Shown here piece after piece: positions 22,507-30,647 of a DNA stretch of 64,000 nt. Within the stretch, counting starts at the first letter, position 1, and every line of letters starts with the position of its first letter. A program made the position numbers and the translations under genes. The notes beneath the pieces were generated by a model that saw only the letters and a program-made list of their open reading frames with translations, was not told the DNA's origin and made no database searches. Source of the DNA: a virus; IMG/VR virus record IMGVR_UViG_3300037492_000285, positions 1 to 64,000 of that record. One strand, 5' to 3'.

Positions 22507-24060
22507 ATGTCAATTCAAACTATCCCAGGATTAACTGGTTTTACCTACGCTAGGGTTGCCTCTATGGACAAACGTGCAGTAGGGAAACTTACAGATTCGA
22601 ATCACTTGGAGTCATTCCACAGCACTGAACCAGCAGACTATGATAAGAAAATTATCAGTCTCTATACTCAGAGCTCATTGTACAGTAATGATTTCCTTGA
22701 CATGATTAACAAAAGCACACCTTATTACATTGATAATAATAGTGATGCTTGGAAATGGCAAGTAGCCGTTCCTTACAAATTTCCTAAAATCATTGACATT
22801 CCTTCGTCAACTATCGCTTTACAAAAGCCAGGTGTTGATGGTCAGGAATTTCAGGTGGTATTGGACACTAACGAATTCTCAAAGAACGCTATTGTTTCTG
22901 TGGGTTCACGTCAGTATGGTCCTCGTTGGTATGTTATAAAAGATCCTATTCCTTGGAATATGGGTTATTTATACAGCTTTACGTTGGTTACTGATAATCC
23001 ACAAGTAGATTTCGTAACTTCTACATTCTTACAAGTAGGTATCGAACTTGAAATGGTTGATGCTGCTATTGGTGAATTCGATCAGGATCTCTTAGGTCTT
23101 CCTCGTTTGGGTGAGCAAATCACAATGTTTGAATCTTTGGGTTCAGGTTATGGTTTCGAACACAAAATCACTGAATGGGCTGATGACAAAATGATGGTTG
23201 ATGCTTCGGGCAAACCTTTAGATATTCTTGTCTATGCTCCTCAACGTAGGAATCAACTTCCTTTAACTCGTAATGATGTTAAATGGGAACCGTTTATTGA
23301 ATTCTGGATGCGTAAGTCAATGCTTGAACTGAAAGTTAAGCGTATGATTTGGAGCAAACCTGGTACTGTTAAGACTAATGGTAGCAAACAGGAACTGAAA
23401 CGTACGTCTGCTGGTGTTTATCATCGTATGCGTAATAACGGTAATCTTGTTCAGTATAACCGTGGTGAGTTCTCAGCAAATTTGATTCGTTCAGTATTTG
23501 GTGATCTTTTCTACAGGCGTGTTGATGTTAAAGACCGTAGGGTTAAAATGTATACCAATGAAGCAGGGTTTGATGTATTTCAACAGGCTCTTAAATCTGA
23601 TGCTCTGAATTCAGGGTTGACGTTTATGGCTGATAGTGGAAATCGTTATATGCAAGGAGAAGGACAGCACATCACTTATAACTTTGCGTTTGATGCAATG
23701 GTTACTCGTGAAACTGGTCGTGTTGAACTTATTCACTTGAAAGAACTTGATCTTCCACAGTCAAACCTGGAATTTGGTCAGAATAAAAAATCAACTCCTG
23801 TATTTATGGTGTTTGATGTTTCTCCTATGAGCGATGGTTCATTGGTAAACAACATTCGTGAAGTCAGGATGAAAGGTGCTCCTTCAATGACTTGGGGATA
23901 TATTGATGGAACTCGCCATCACTTAGGTTTTGCTAAATCACAGGGTATGAGTTCTGCAAATAAGTTCCCTGGATATGAGATTTGGATGAAAGACCGTTGT
24001 GATGTATTCATTGAGGATTTGTCTCGTACCGTTCTTATCGAAGAGATTCCTCAGTTCTAA
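22507..24060 (+). CDS. Major capsid protein (517 aa, HK97-type)
   Basis: The position after portal and scaffold, the length near 500 aa and the beta-rich, Trp/Tyr-rich sequence match crAss-like major capsid proteins, which have the HK97 fold with an extra insertion domain. The gene stands out by codon use: it uses more C-ending and CGT codons than neighbours (for example CGTCAG, CGTACG, TTCGTA), as expected for the most expressed gene. A pair of strong hairpins follows. Confidence 0.9.
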   Translation: MSIQTIPGLTGFTYARVASMDKRAVGKLTDSNHLESFHSTEPADYDKKIISLYTQSSLYSNDFLDMINKSTPYYIDNNSDAWKWQVAVPYKFPKIIDIPSSTIALQKPGVDGQEFQVVLDTNEFSKNAIVSVGSRQYGPRWYVIKDPIPWNMGYLYSFTLVTDNPQVDFVTSTFLQVGIELEMVDAAIGEFDQDLLGLPRLGEQITMFESLGSGYGFEHKITEWADDKMMVDASGKPLDILVYAPQRRNQLPLTRNDVKWEPFIEFWMRKSMLELKVKRMIWSKPGTVKTNGSKQELKRTSAGVYHRMRNNGNLVQYNRGEFSANLIRSVFGDLFYRRVDVKDRRVKMYTNEAGFDVFQQALKSDALNSGLTFMADSGNRYMQGEGQHITYNFAFDAMVTRETGRVELIHLKELDLPQSNLEFGQNKKSTPVFMVFDVSPMSDGSLVNNIREVRMKGAPSMTWGYIDGTRHHLGFAKSQGMSSANKFPGYEIWMKDRCDVFIEDLSRTVLIEEIPQF

Positions 24061-24068
24061 TAATACCA

Positions 24069-24151
24069 CTTAGAGAATATTTTGAAAATCTCTAAGCCAT
24101 TTAATTTACCGAGAAAAGCCCCCCTCGCCCCATCCCACCTAGAGGGGGGCT
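24069..24151. terminator. Two strong hairpins after the major capsid gene
   Basis: CTTAGAGA (24069-24076) pairs with TCTCTAAG (24089-24096). AGCCCCCCTC (24117-24126) pairs with GAGGGGGGCT (24142-24151), a very GC-rich 10-bp stem for this genome. No T run follows on the plus strand, while TTTTCTC follows on the minus strand. They may attenuate transcription beyond the capsid gene or protect its mRNA 3' end. Confidence 0.65.
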
Positions 24152-24180
24152 AATTCTCAAAACCAAACAAATAACTACAT

Positions 24181-25149
24181 ATGGGTAAAATAGGAAAAAT
24201 TTCTACAATCAAACGAGATTATAGTACCTCTGGACTACAAACAATGCAAGGAGGATTATCGTTAAAAGGTCTTACAAGAATTCCTGGTACAGGAGTATTT
24301 AAGTATCCTTATAAAGAATTAGATGGTAAGTATAGAACAGGACTAGATCTTGACGCTGCTTATCTTAAAAGAATTGCTGATCCTATAGAACGAGAATTGG
24401 AGATGGACAGAATCAAAGCGTTACGAGCTAAATTACAATCAGCTCTTGGTGATGTAGATTTTGGTCCTCGTGCCTCTTTTTGGAACTATGGATTATCTAC
24501 CTCCACAGACGATGTATTACACGTACAACCTGTTAAATTGATTGATGGTGATAATTTCTTTGATTTGGTTTCTCCATTACAAGAGTTAGCTTTTTCTTGG
24601 TTACGTGTTCATCCTACTATAGCTTCTAGTTATCAAGCTTGGGAACGTGGTGAATATCCTGCAGATACACAATTTTATGTTGCAGATGAAGAAATAGAAA
24701 ATGCGATAGTCTTTAAGAAGAAACAATTAATCAATAAAGCTATAGCCAAGTTTGATAGTATGACTCCTGAAAAGAAGAAAAAAGTTGCAAGACTTCTGGG
24801 ACTTCCTGTTTCAGATAATTCAACAGAGGAGTTTGTATACAATCAAGTAGATAATGTTCTGAAAGAGACTGAATTCAAAGTTGGTAAATACCAAGGACTT
24901 TCAACGGTTGAGGTGTTTAACAGGTTTGCAGACATGAAAGAAAATTTACTCCATATAAAAGATCTTGTCAAGCAAGCTATTATTCATTCCGTATATAGGG
25001 TTAAACCAAGTGGTAAAGTCTATGAAGGTGAATATGAAATAGCTAAAGACGAAGATGACCTTATTAAATTTCTTGCTGATGATGATAATCAAGATCAATT
25101 GATTACATTGGAAGGAAAATTAAAAACAAAGAAAATTGCGTCTATTTAA
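24181..25149 (+). CDS. Conserved crAss-like structural protein (322 aa)
   Basis: The N-terminus is Gly- and Lys-rich with KISTIKRDYSTSGLQTM, followed by an alpha/beta body and an acidic C-terminus. Proteins of this type follow the major capsid gene in crAss-like genomes and are probably head-completion or connector components. I cannot assign a specific role. It starts directly after the hairpin-containing spacer. Confidence 0.7.
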   Translation: MGKIGKISTIKRDYSTSGLQTMQGGLSLKGLTRIPGTGVFKYPYKELDGKYRTGLDLDAAYLKRIADPIERELEMDRIKALRAKLQSALGDVDFGPRASFWNYGLSTSTDDVLHVQPVKLIDGDNFFDLVSPLQELAFSWLRVHPTIASSYQAWERGEYPADTQFYVADEEIENAIVFKKKQLINKAIAKFDSMTPEKKKKVARLLGLPVSDNSTEEFVYNQVDNVLKETEFKVGKYQGLSTVEVFNRFADMKENLLHIKDLVKQAIIHSVYRVKPSGKVYEGEYEIAKDEDDLIKFLADDDNQDQLITLEGKLKTKKIASI

Positions 25150-25160
25150 TATTTATTATC

Positions 25161-25376
25161 ATGGCAACAATTAAGAAAGCTCAAAGGGGTACAACTATTA
25201 GTGGGTTACCCACTGCAGATAGTACTTTTACAAAAGCATTGGGTGATACCACTAAATGGAAAAATATACCTAAACAAAGTAATCCTATACCAAGTAGACT
25301 AAAACCTAAAAGTGCTCCAGTTTATAAAGGTAAAGCATTAAAATGTGGTGGTAAGGTTTCTAAAAAGAAAAAATAA
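25161..25376 (+). CDS. Small basic Gly/Pro-rich protein (71 aa)
   Basis: The product is short, basic and low in hydrophobics, with KCGGKVSKKKK at the end. Such proteins usually bind DNA or fill contacts in the capsid. Its TAA overlaps the start of the next gene (TAATG). Family not recognised. Confidence 0.68.
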   Translation: MATIKKAQRGTTISGLPTADSTFTKALGDTTKWKNIPKQSNPIPSRLKPKSAPVYKGKALKCGGKVSKKKK

Positions 25377-26107
25377 TGATACCTGTAGATAGTTTATTAT
25401 ACAAGATAGATCAGAAACTAAATAAGCTATCTACTAATGATCATCAACAGATTCAGCTAGAAGATAAAATCTTAGCTTTAAATGAAGCACAGATTAAATT
25501 AATAAAGCAAAAGGTTGATGGAATTAGTGTGGTAAGCGGTATGGGATTTGATGCGTTTAAAAAACGTTATGAAGACCTACAAAGTTTAGTCATTAATTAT
25601 AACCATCAACCTCTATCTTTAGCAATTAAAGATGTAGAGTTGAATCAATGGGTAGCAAATGTGCATACATTAGTTCCTCAATATATGTTCTATATAGATT
25701 CATATATTTTAGCAGATAAAGGAAGATGTAAGAATAGAAAAATTTGGATTAATAGAGATCTTGCTAAACATGGTGATCTTCAGTTTATTCTAAATAATGA
25801 TCATTACAAACCGTCCTTTGAATATCAAGAAACGTTTAACTTTTTATCTTCTGATGAAATTTCTGTATTTACAGATGGAACGTTCACTCCTTTAGATATC
25901 TACATAATGTATATGAGATATCCAGTTTATATTGATAAAGCAGGATATGTTAAGTTTGATGGAACTCCATCAACTAATCAAGATTGCGAATTAGAATTAT
26001 ATCTAGAGGACGAACTATTAGATCTAACAGTACAAAACTTAGCAATGTACACCGAGAATGCTGCTGCTGTACAAAGCGCACAATTTAGAATTCAAACAAA
26101 TGAATAA
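25376..26107 (+). CDS. Head-neck structural protein (243 aa), role uncertain
   Basis: A helical N-terminal third (DQKLNKLSTNDHQQIQLEDK) precedes a beta-rich body with LSSDEISVFTDGTFTPLDIYI and a C-terminal ELYLEDELLDLTVQNLAMY. It lies between the major capsid and auxiliary capsid genes and is probably a virion component, perhaps a connector. No motif confirms this. Confidence 0.68.
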   Translation: MIPVDSLLYKIDQKLNKLSTNDHQQIQLEDKILALNEAQIKLIKQKVDGISVVSGMGFDAFKKRYEDLQSLVINYNHQPLSLAIKDVELNQWVANVHTLVPQYMFYIDSYILADKGRCKNRKIWINRDLAKHGDLQFILNNDHYKPSFEYQETFNFLSSDEISVFTDGTFTPLDIYIMYMRYPVYIDKAGYVKFDGTPSTNQDCELELYLEDELLDLTVQNLAMYTENAAAVQSAQFRIQTNE

Positions 26108-26134
26108 TTATTAACAATTTAATCTTAAACAAAA

Positions 26135-27271
26135 ATGGCTGATTTTTCATTAACCACGCTTTTCGTAGTGCCAATAGGACAGATTGCTCTTCCTACACCT
26201 GGTAGTGCTACACAAGCTTTAACTGCTGGTCAAGTGGGTATCTTTGATAACGCTTACGAAGCAACTCCAACTCCTTCTTCAGGTCCATATTTCTATGTGG
26301 CTCAAGGTAGGACTAACACTTATCTACAAGGATCAAAACGTTCAGATAAAATTGCTGGATGTGGTGCTGATAGGGGATGTAACTCTAACGTTACAGAATG
26401 GTACAAAGTTTCAGGATGTCCAACTCCTGTAACTCAGATTACTGATGTTGACAGTTGGGATGTAAAATGTGGTGATGTTATCACCCTTACCCTTCGTGCA
26501 CATTCAAGTTATCTTGACACTCTTTATTTCAATGGTTTTACACGTTCAGTAACTGTTCAGGCTCCTTGTTGTGACTGTGGTGCTGATCCTTGTGATCCTA
26601 TTGCAGATCTTAGTGCTCTTATTGATCTTTTCATTGTAAAACTTGAAGCTCAGGCTCCTGGTATTAACTCAGACAATATTCATTTGACTCAGTTCTATAC
26701 ATTTGAAAATATTGGTGGAACTATTCTTCGTATCACTGGTAAAGCTCTCACCGCATATGGTCAGCCATGTGACGTTGCTGCATTCCCATTTGAATATGAC
26801 AGGATGTATTTCCGTACATTTGTATATAGTGGACCTGCAACTACTGCAGACTTCATTGTTGCTGATGCTTGTAACATCGTAGCAGAAGCTACTGTTGTTC
26901 AGACTTCAAATTATGCAACTGGTACTTCTGCTGAAATTGCACAACTTGAGAAGAACTTCTATAGCTATCAGGCTGGGTATCTGAAACATCTCTATAGGAT
27001 GGCAGGATATAATGGTAACTTCGAAAGTTGGGTATCAAGTGGTTCTACTTATGATACTTTCTATATCAAATTTAATGAGCTAGACAAATCAGCATATGCT
27101 TGGGGTGACTACATTAAAGAAGATTCGATGGTTATTATTGCTGCTATTGCGGGTGGTCCTGCCTCTATTGCTTTTCAAGATGCTCTTGAAGATGCTTTAG
27201 GACCTGTTGCTGATAATAATGTTTGTATCACTACTACATCAACAACCACTACTAATTTGGTGGTTATCTAA
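26135..27271 (+). CDS. Auxiliary capsid or head-decoration protein candidate (378 aa)
   Basis: The sequence is Ala/Thr/Gly-rich, beta-type, with a Cys-rich patch (QAPCCDCGADPCD, about residues 145-158) and ends CITTTSTTTTNLVVI, a short version of the poly-Thr linkers in the fibre genes. Codon use resembles the major capsid gene, suggesting high expression. The position matches auxiliary capsid proteins of crAss-like phages. A 10-bp terminator follows. It might instead be a head fibre. Confidence 0.65.
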   Translation: MADFSLTTLFVVPIGQIALPTPGSATQALTAGQVGIFDNAYEATPTPSSGPYFYVAQGRTNTYLQGSKRSDKIAGCGADRGCNSNVTEWYKVSGCPTPVTQITDVDSWDVKCGDVITLTLRAHSSYLDTLYFNGFTRSVTVQAPCCDCGADPCDPIADLSALIDLFIVKLEAQAPGINSDNIHLTQFYTFENIGGTILRITGKALTAYGQPCDVAAFPFEYDRMYFRTFVYSGPATTADFIVADACNIVAEATVVQTSNYATGTSAEIAQLEKNFYSYQAGYLKHLYRMAGYNGNFESWVSSGSTYDTFYIKFNELDKSAYAWGDYIKEDSMVIIAAIAGGPASIAFQDALEDALGPVADNNVCITTTSTTTTNLVVI

Positions 27272-27298
27272 TTCTAACATTTATTAAATCATAAACCT

Positions 27299-27337
27299 AT
27301 GCCAGAGGGTGAGAGGATCTCTCAAATCCTCTGGCAT
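27299..27337 (+). terminator. Rho-independent terminator
   Basis: ATGCCAGAGG (27299-27308) pairs with CCTCTGGCAT (27328-27337). An inner GAGAG/CTCTC stem extends it, and ATTTTATTT follows. It lies 28 nt after the stop of the 378-aa gene and before the 27354 start. Confidence 0.85.
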
Positions 27338-27353
27338 ATTTTATTTAAATAAT

Positions 27354-27893
27354 ATGGCAACTATATTAAATTTCTTGATACTTCCAACGTACGATCTTAA
27401 TACAATAGCTATTGTAGATGCATCCACATATGATGCTCCTCCAGTATTTGCTGTAGTTGAAGTAGAAGTTCCAGGATTTGGTACAATAAGCAATATACCT
27501 ATTGTAACAGAAGGCACTACTATTTTAAATTCGGTTATTCTTGAAATTTCAGTTGACATACAACCTCTTCCTGATGGAATATATTGTTTCAGATTTGATG
27601 TAGATGATAATATTGTGGAGAAGAGGATTATGCGTACAGATAAAATTCAAGAAAAGTTTGATGAAGCCTTTATGAAACTTGATATGATGGAATGTGATAG
27701 AGCAATCAAGACACAGTCAAAAGTTGATTTAAATACTATCTACTTCTTTATTCAAGGATCTATTGCATCAGCAAATAATTGTGCAACAATTGAATCAACA
27801 AAATTATATATCCAAGCAGACAAAATGTTAAATAATTTTATTAGAACAAATTGTGGATGCTCTGGAAATAACTATTTAATAAACTTTCAATAA
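27354..27893 (+). CDS. Conserved virion-module protein (179 aa)
   Basis: The start MATILNFLILPTYD (27354) is used because an earlier in-frame ATG lies within the terminator stem. The N-terminal 90 residues are beta-rich and the C-terminal half is helical with Cys near the end (CGCSGNNYLINF). It resembles proteins placed after capsid genes in Bacteroidota phages. The next gene starts in its stop codon. Confidence 0.68.
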   Translation: MATILNFLILPTYDLNTIAIVDASTYDAPPVFAVVEVEVPGFGTISNIPIVTEGTTILNSVILEISVDIQPLPDGIYCFRFDVDDNIVEKRIMRTDKIQEKFDEAFMKLDMMECDRAIKTQSKVDLNTIYFFIQGSIASANNCATIESTKLYIQADKMLNNFIRTNCGCSGNNYLINFQ

Positions 27894-28036
27894 TGGGATG
27901 TCAACCAACAAAATGTAAAATATGTCAGGCTAATGTGCCTGCATGTCAGTTGAGTAATGGACTTTGTGGAGCTTGTAAAAGCAATCAATCAAAACTTGCA
28001 GTTCCTCAACCAAAACCAACAAATCCTAATCAAGTA
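27893..28036 (+). CDS. Cys-rich mini-protein (47 aa)
   Basis: The sequence begins MGCQPTKCKICQANVPACQ and continues NGLCGACK. Two CxxC pairs (CKIC, CGAC) plus further Cys suggest a small zinc ribbon. The start overlaps the previous stop (TAATG). Its size and the shared overlap pattern support a real gene. Confidence 0.6.
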
Positions 28037-28049
28037 AAGACATATTAAC

Positions 28050-28316
28050 ATGTTAATGCCAAGACTTATAAATTGTGCTGACTGTTCTGATATTACAATC
28101 TTAATCGCAGATATAGATTGTAAATTAGCAGAATTAGGTAGCAATTTATATAACAATATCGTATTTATGTTGAATAAACCTATTCCAGCAGGAGCAATTC
28201 TTGATCTGTTGAATTACAAACGGATTTTACAATATAAATATTTCAATCCAGATTATGCAATCCATTTTACAATAGAGATGATTGCAAGTAGAGTTAACCT
28301 TTTAAAATACAGATAG
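28050..28316 (+). CDS. Small conserved protein (88 aa)
   Basis: The protein opens MLMPRLINCADCSD and is otherwise helical with aromatic residues. It ends with TAG, so TAG is read as stop in this arm. The following gene begins 3 nt later. Small CxxC-containing proteins of this kind sit before tail-fibre genes in related phages. Function unknown. Confidence 0.65.
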   Translation: MLMPRLINCADCSDITILIADIDCKLAELGSNLYNNIVFMLNKPIPAGAILDLLNYKRILQYKYFNPDYAIHFTIEMIASRVNLLKYR

Positions 28317-28318
28317 AT

Positions 28319-29410
28319 ATGTCTTGCACGAATTGCTTTAACGGTTGTGTAGAAACAACCTCTGACCAGTGTGTCAAATATACAGGAAATGCTTTTTCTT
28401 TTGGAGAAACATTAAATATTCAATATGGTGATACTTTATCCCATGTTGAACAAGTTATTTTATTATATCTTGAAAAAGTATTAGATGGTACAGGAATATT
28501 CCCAACTATTGATTCTCCTATATGTGATCTTGTGGCAGCATATCTTCCTATTCCCGCCACATTAAATGACACTTTGACAGCAATATCAAAAGTCATATGT
28601 GATCTAAAGGATAGGATAATTGCTACAGAAGATGATTTAGCAACACTTAACGCAGACTATACTATAGACTGTCTTAATGGTGTAATTCCATCCTCAGGAA
28701 CACATGATGTTTTACAAGCAACTATAGATGAACTTTGTGCATTAGAAATCACTGTAACTGCAATAAGTGATAATTTTGCAAATTATTATACTATTGCTGA
28801 AACACAAGCATATGTAGCCAGTGCTATATCATCCACAATAAATAATGGTTTGATGAGTAGTCGAATGGTTCCTTATACAGCTGTTGAATATTATGGAACA
28901 TTAAGTAATTTTGATCTTGCTGGTGCAGGATTAGGTGCTTGGGATAAAATATATTTATGTAATGGTGATCATGGAACTCCTGATAAAAGAGGTAGAATTC
29001 CAATTGGTGTTACAGATATGGCAGGAGTTACTGTAGATCCTGTTGTTGCTCCTGGAGGAGATAATCCTGATTATAATGCATTATATACTAAAGAAGGAGC
29101 TAATTCTATAGTTCTTTCAATACCCAATCTTGCTCCTCATAGTCATGTTGCAGCAAGTGTTGTAGTTGATCCTGGACATACTCATAGTACAATAGCAGGT
29201 AAATATATATTTGGTACTATTGATGTTAATGGAGGAAGTGCTGGTTCTCAAGCAGTAGATAGAAATGGTCCAAATAGAACAACTGATGGACTTACTTCTA
29301 ATACAACAGGAATTACTGTAGCTACAGGAATTAGTTTAACAGGAAGTGGTACAGCTCATTCAAATATTCCTCCTGTATTATCTTGTTATTATATAATGTA
29401 TATTCCGTAA
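28319..29410 (+). CDS. Tail-collar-type fibre / receptor-binding protein (363 aa)
   Basis: Residues about 180-363 match the phage tail collar fold: LCNGDHGTPDKRGRIPIGVT, then PNLAPHSHVA and DPGHTHST with the His-rich beta hairpins, and SNIPPVLSCYYIMYIP at the C-terminus. The first 170 residues form a helical stalk with repeated LNDTLTAISKVICDLKDRI-like heptads. It is likely a short tail or head fibre that binds the host surface. The adjacent gene carries a FISUMP domain, making this a fibre cluster. Confidence 0.85.
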   Translation: MSCTNCFNGCVETTSDQCVKYTGNAFSFGETLNIQYGDTLSHVEQVILLYLEKVLDGTGIFPTIDSPICDLVAAYLPIPATLNDTLTAISKVICDLKDRIIATEDDLATLNADYTIDCLNGVIPSSGTHDVLQATIDELCALEITVTAISDNFANYYTIAETQAYVASAISSTINNGLMSSRMVPYTAVEYYGTLSNFDLAGAGLGAWDKIYLCNGDHGTPDKRGRIPIGVTDMAGVTVDPVVAPGGDNPDYNALYTKEGANSIVLSIPNLAPHSHVAASVVVDPGHTHSTIAGKYIFGTIDVNGGSAGSQAVDRNGPNRTTDGLTSNTTGITVATGISLTGSGTAHSNIPPVLSCYYIMYIP

Positions 29411-29411
29411 T

Positions 29412-30221
29412 ATGGCACTAGCAAATAAAGCAGATTGTAGTGATTTCTTTTTACCAGTAAATCCAAATTGTACTACTACTACCACAACAAGTAGTAGTAG
29501 TAGTACAACAACTACGTCTACTACTAGTAGCACAACTACCACAACAACAAGTGATTATCCTATAGTGACTACAACCACTACCACTACAATTTCTCCATCT
29601 ATATATGGTCTTCTTTATAATTGGTTTGCTGCAAGTAATCCATTATTAGCACCTGTAGGATGGCGTGTTACAACTGATTCAGATTGGACAGGATTATTTT
29701 CCTCTCTTGGTAGTACAACTGTTCCTATGAAATCCATAGGAAATATGACAGATGGAACAGGTCTTTGGTTAAAAGCAAGTAATCCTGCAATGGAAGGAAC
29801 TAATACTTCTGGGTTTAAAATAAATCCAAGTGGAGTTGTTGGGAATACAGGAGTTATGTCAGGACGACATGCTTATGCAAATTTCTGGGGATCAGGATCA
29901 AGAAGTCTAACATTAGGAGATTATAGAAATTTTGGGTATAATGGAAATACAATGTATTCAAGTCCAATACATTATCTAAAAAATTATGGATTTGATATTA
30001 GACTTGTTACAGATAATACTAGTGGATATACTCCAGGAAGTACAGGTACATTAATTGATATTGATGGAAATATTTATCCAACTAAAATGATGCCTGATGG
30101 AAAGGTGTGGATGACAGAGAACTTGAGAACAAGTAGATATACCAACGGTGTATATATTCCTGTAGATCCTATTGATTGGTCTACAACAATAATAGGAGCA
30201 ATACATACATACACATTATAA
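29412..30221 (+). CDS. Fibre protein with poly-Thr linker and permuted FISUMP domain (269 aa)
   Basis: A short N-terminus with Cys (residues 1-20) is followed by a Thr/Ser linker (21-59) and then a Fibrobacter succinogenes major paralogous (FISUMP) domain. Segments usually in the C-terminal half come first: IYGLLYNWFAA (64-74), GWRVTTDSDW (83-92) and KNYGFDIRLVTD (190-201). The usual N-terminal half follows: LIDIDGNIYPTKM (214-226), DGKVWMTENLRTS (229-241) and WSTTIIGAIHTY (256-267). It is probably an exposed fibre tip or adhesin of C-type-lectin-like fold. Confidence 0.8.
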   Translation: MALANKADCSDFFLPVNPNCTTTTTTSSSSSTTTTSTTSSTTTTTTSDYPIVTTTTTTTISPSIYGLLYNWFAASNPLLAPVGWRVTTDSDWTGLFSSLGSTTVPMKSIGNMTDGTGLWLKASNPAMEGTNTSGFKINPSGVVGNTGVMSGRHAYANFWGSGSRSLTLGDYRNFGYNGNTMYSSPIHYLKNYGFDIRLVTDNTSGYTPGSTGTLIDIDGNIYPTKMMPDGKVWMTENLRTSRYTNGVYIPVDPIDWSTTIIGAIHTYTL

Positions 30222-30230
30222 ACCTACAAG

Positions 30231-30464
30231 ATGACAATATTAATAACATTAACAACAATAGGTACTAATGCTGGACCATTTGACATATATACAAGTCCTG
30301 ATGGTATTACATATACTATATTCGACACAAACATTCCTGCAAGTACATTATCTTCAGGATACATTGCATCTTCTGTACCAATAAACACTATATGTTTTAA
30401 AATACAATCTTTAGAAGATTGTTTAAATTATATTATATTAAATATAATTCCAAGTACTACATAA
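30231..30464 (+). CDS. Stand-alone fibre-module protein (77 aa)
   Basis: The protein is a single small beta domain with AGPFDIYTSPDG (14-25). The same pattern (SGPFDIYDQFGN) opens the 288-aa protein at 40045. It seems to be a modular unit of fibre or baseplate proteins. A terminator follows, so it is the last gene of the fibre group. Confidence 0.65.
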   Translation: MTILITLTTIGTNAGPFDIYTSPDGITYTIFDTNIPASTLSSGYIASSVPINTICFKIQSLEDCLNYIILNIIPSTT

Positions 30465-30511
30465 ATTATAAACATACAAAAAGGTCCTGTTTTGTTGGTT
30501 TTACAGGATTT

Positions 30512-30543
30512 CTCCCTAGACGAAAGTCTGGGGAGTTTTGTTT
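30512..30543 (+). terminator. Rho-independent terminator
   Basis: CTCCCTAGAC-GAAA-GTCTGGGGAG forms a 10-bp stem (one T-G pair) with a GAAA tetraloop, followed by TTTTGTTT. It ends the fibre-gene transcript. A weaker CCTGT/ACAGG stem lies just before it. Confidence 0.88.
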
Positions 30544-30632
30544 ATAACTAAACTGATTATAAATAATAACGATATTAATTAAATTAATTTTGAAAATATA
30601 AAAATTGTTTTTACCTTTACGTAAATTTTAAC

Positions 30633-30640
30633 TAACTTTG
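30633..30640 (+). promoter_or_regulatory. Plus-strand -7 promoter box before the phosphoesterase
   Basis: TAACTTTG matches TAnnTTTG and lies 7 nt before the ATG at 30648. The -33 region is T-rich without a clean TTTG. With the terminator at 30512, it indicates a new transcription unit. Confidence 0.6.
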
Positions 30641-30647
30641 ATACCGT

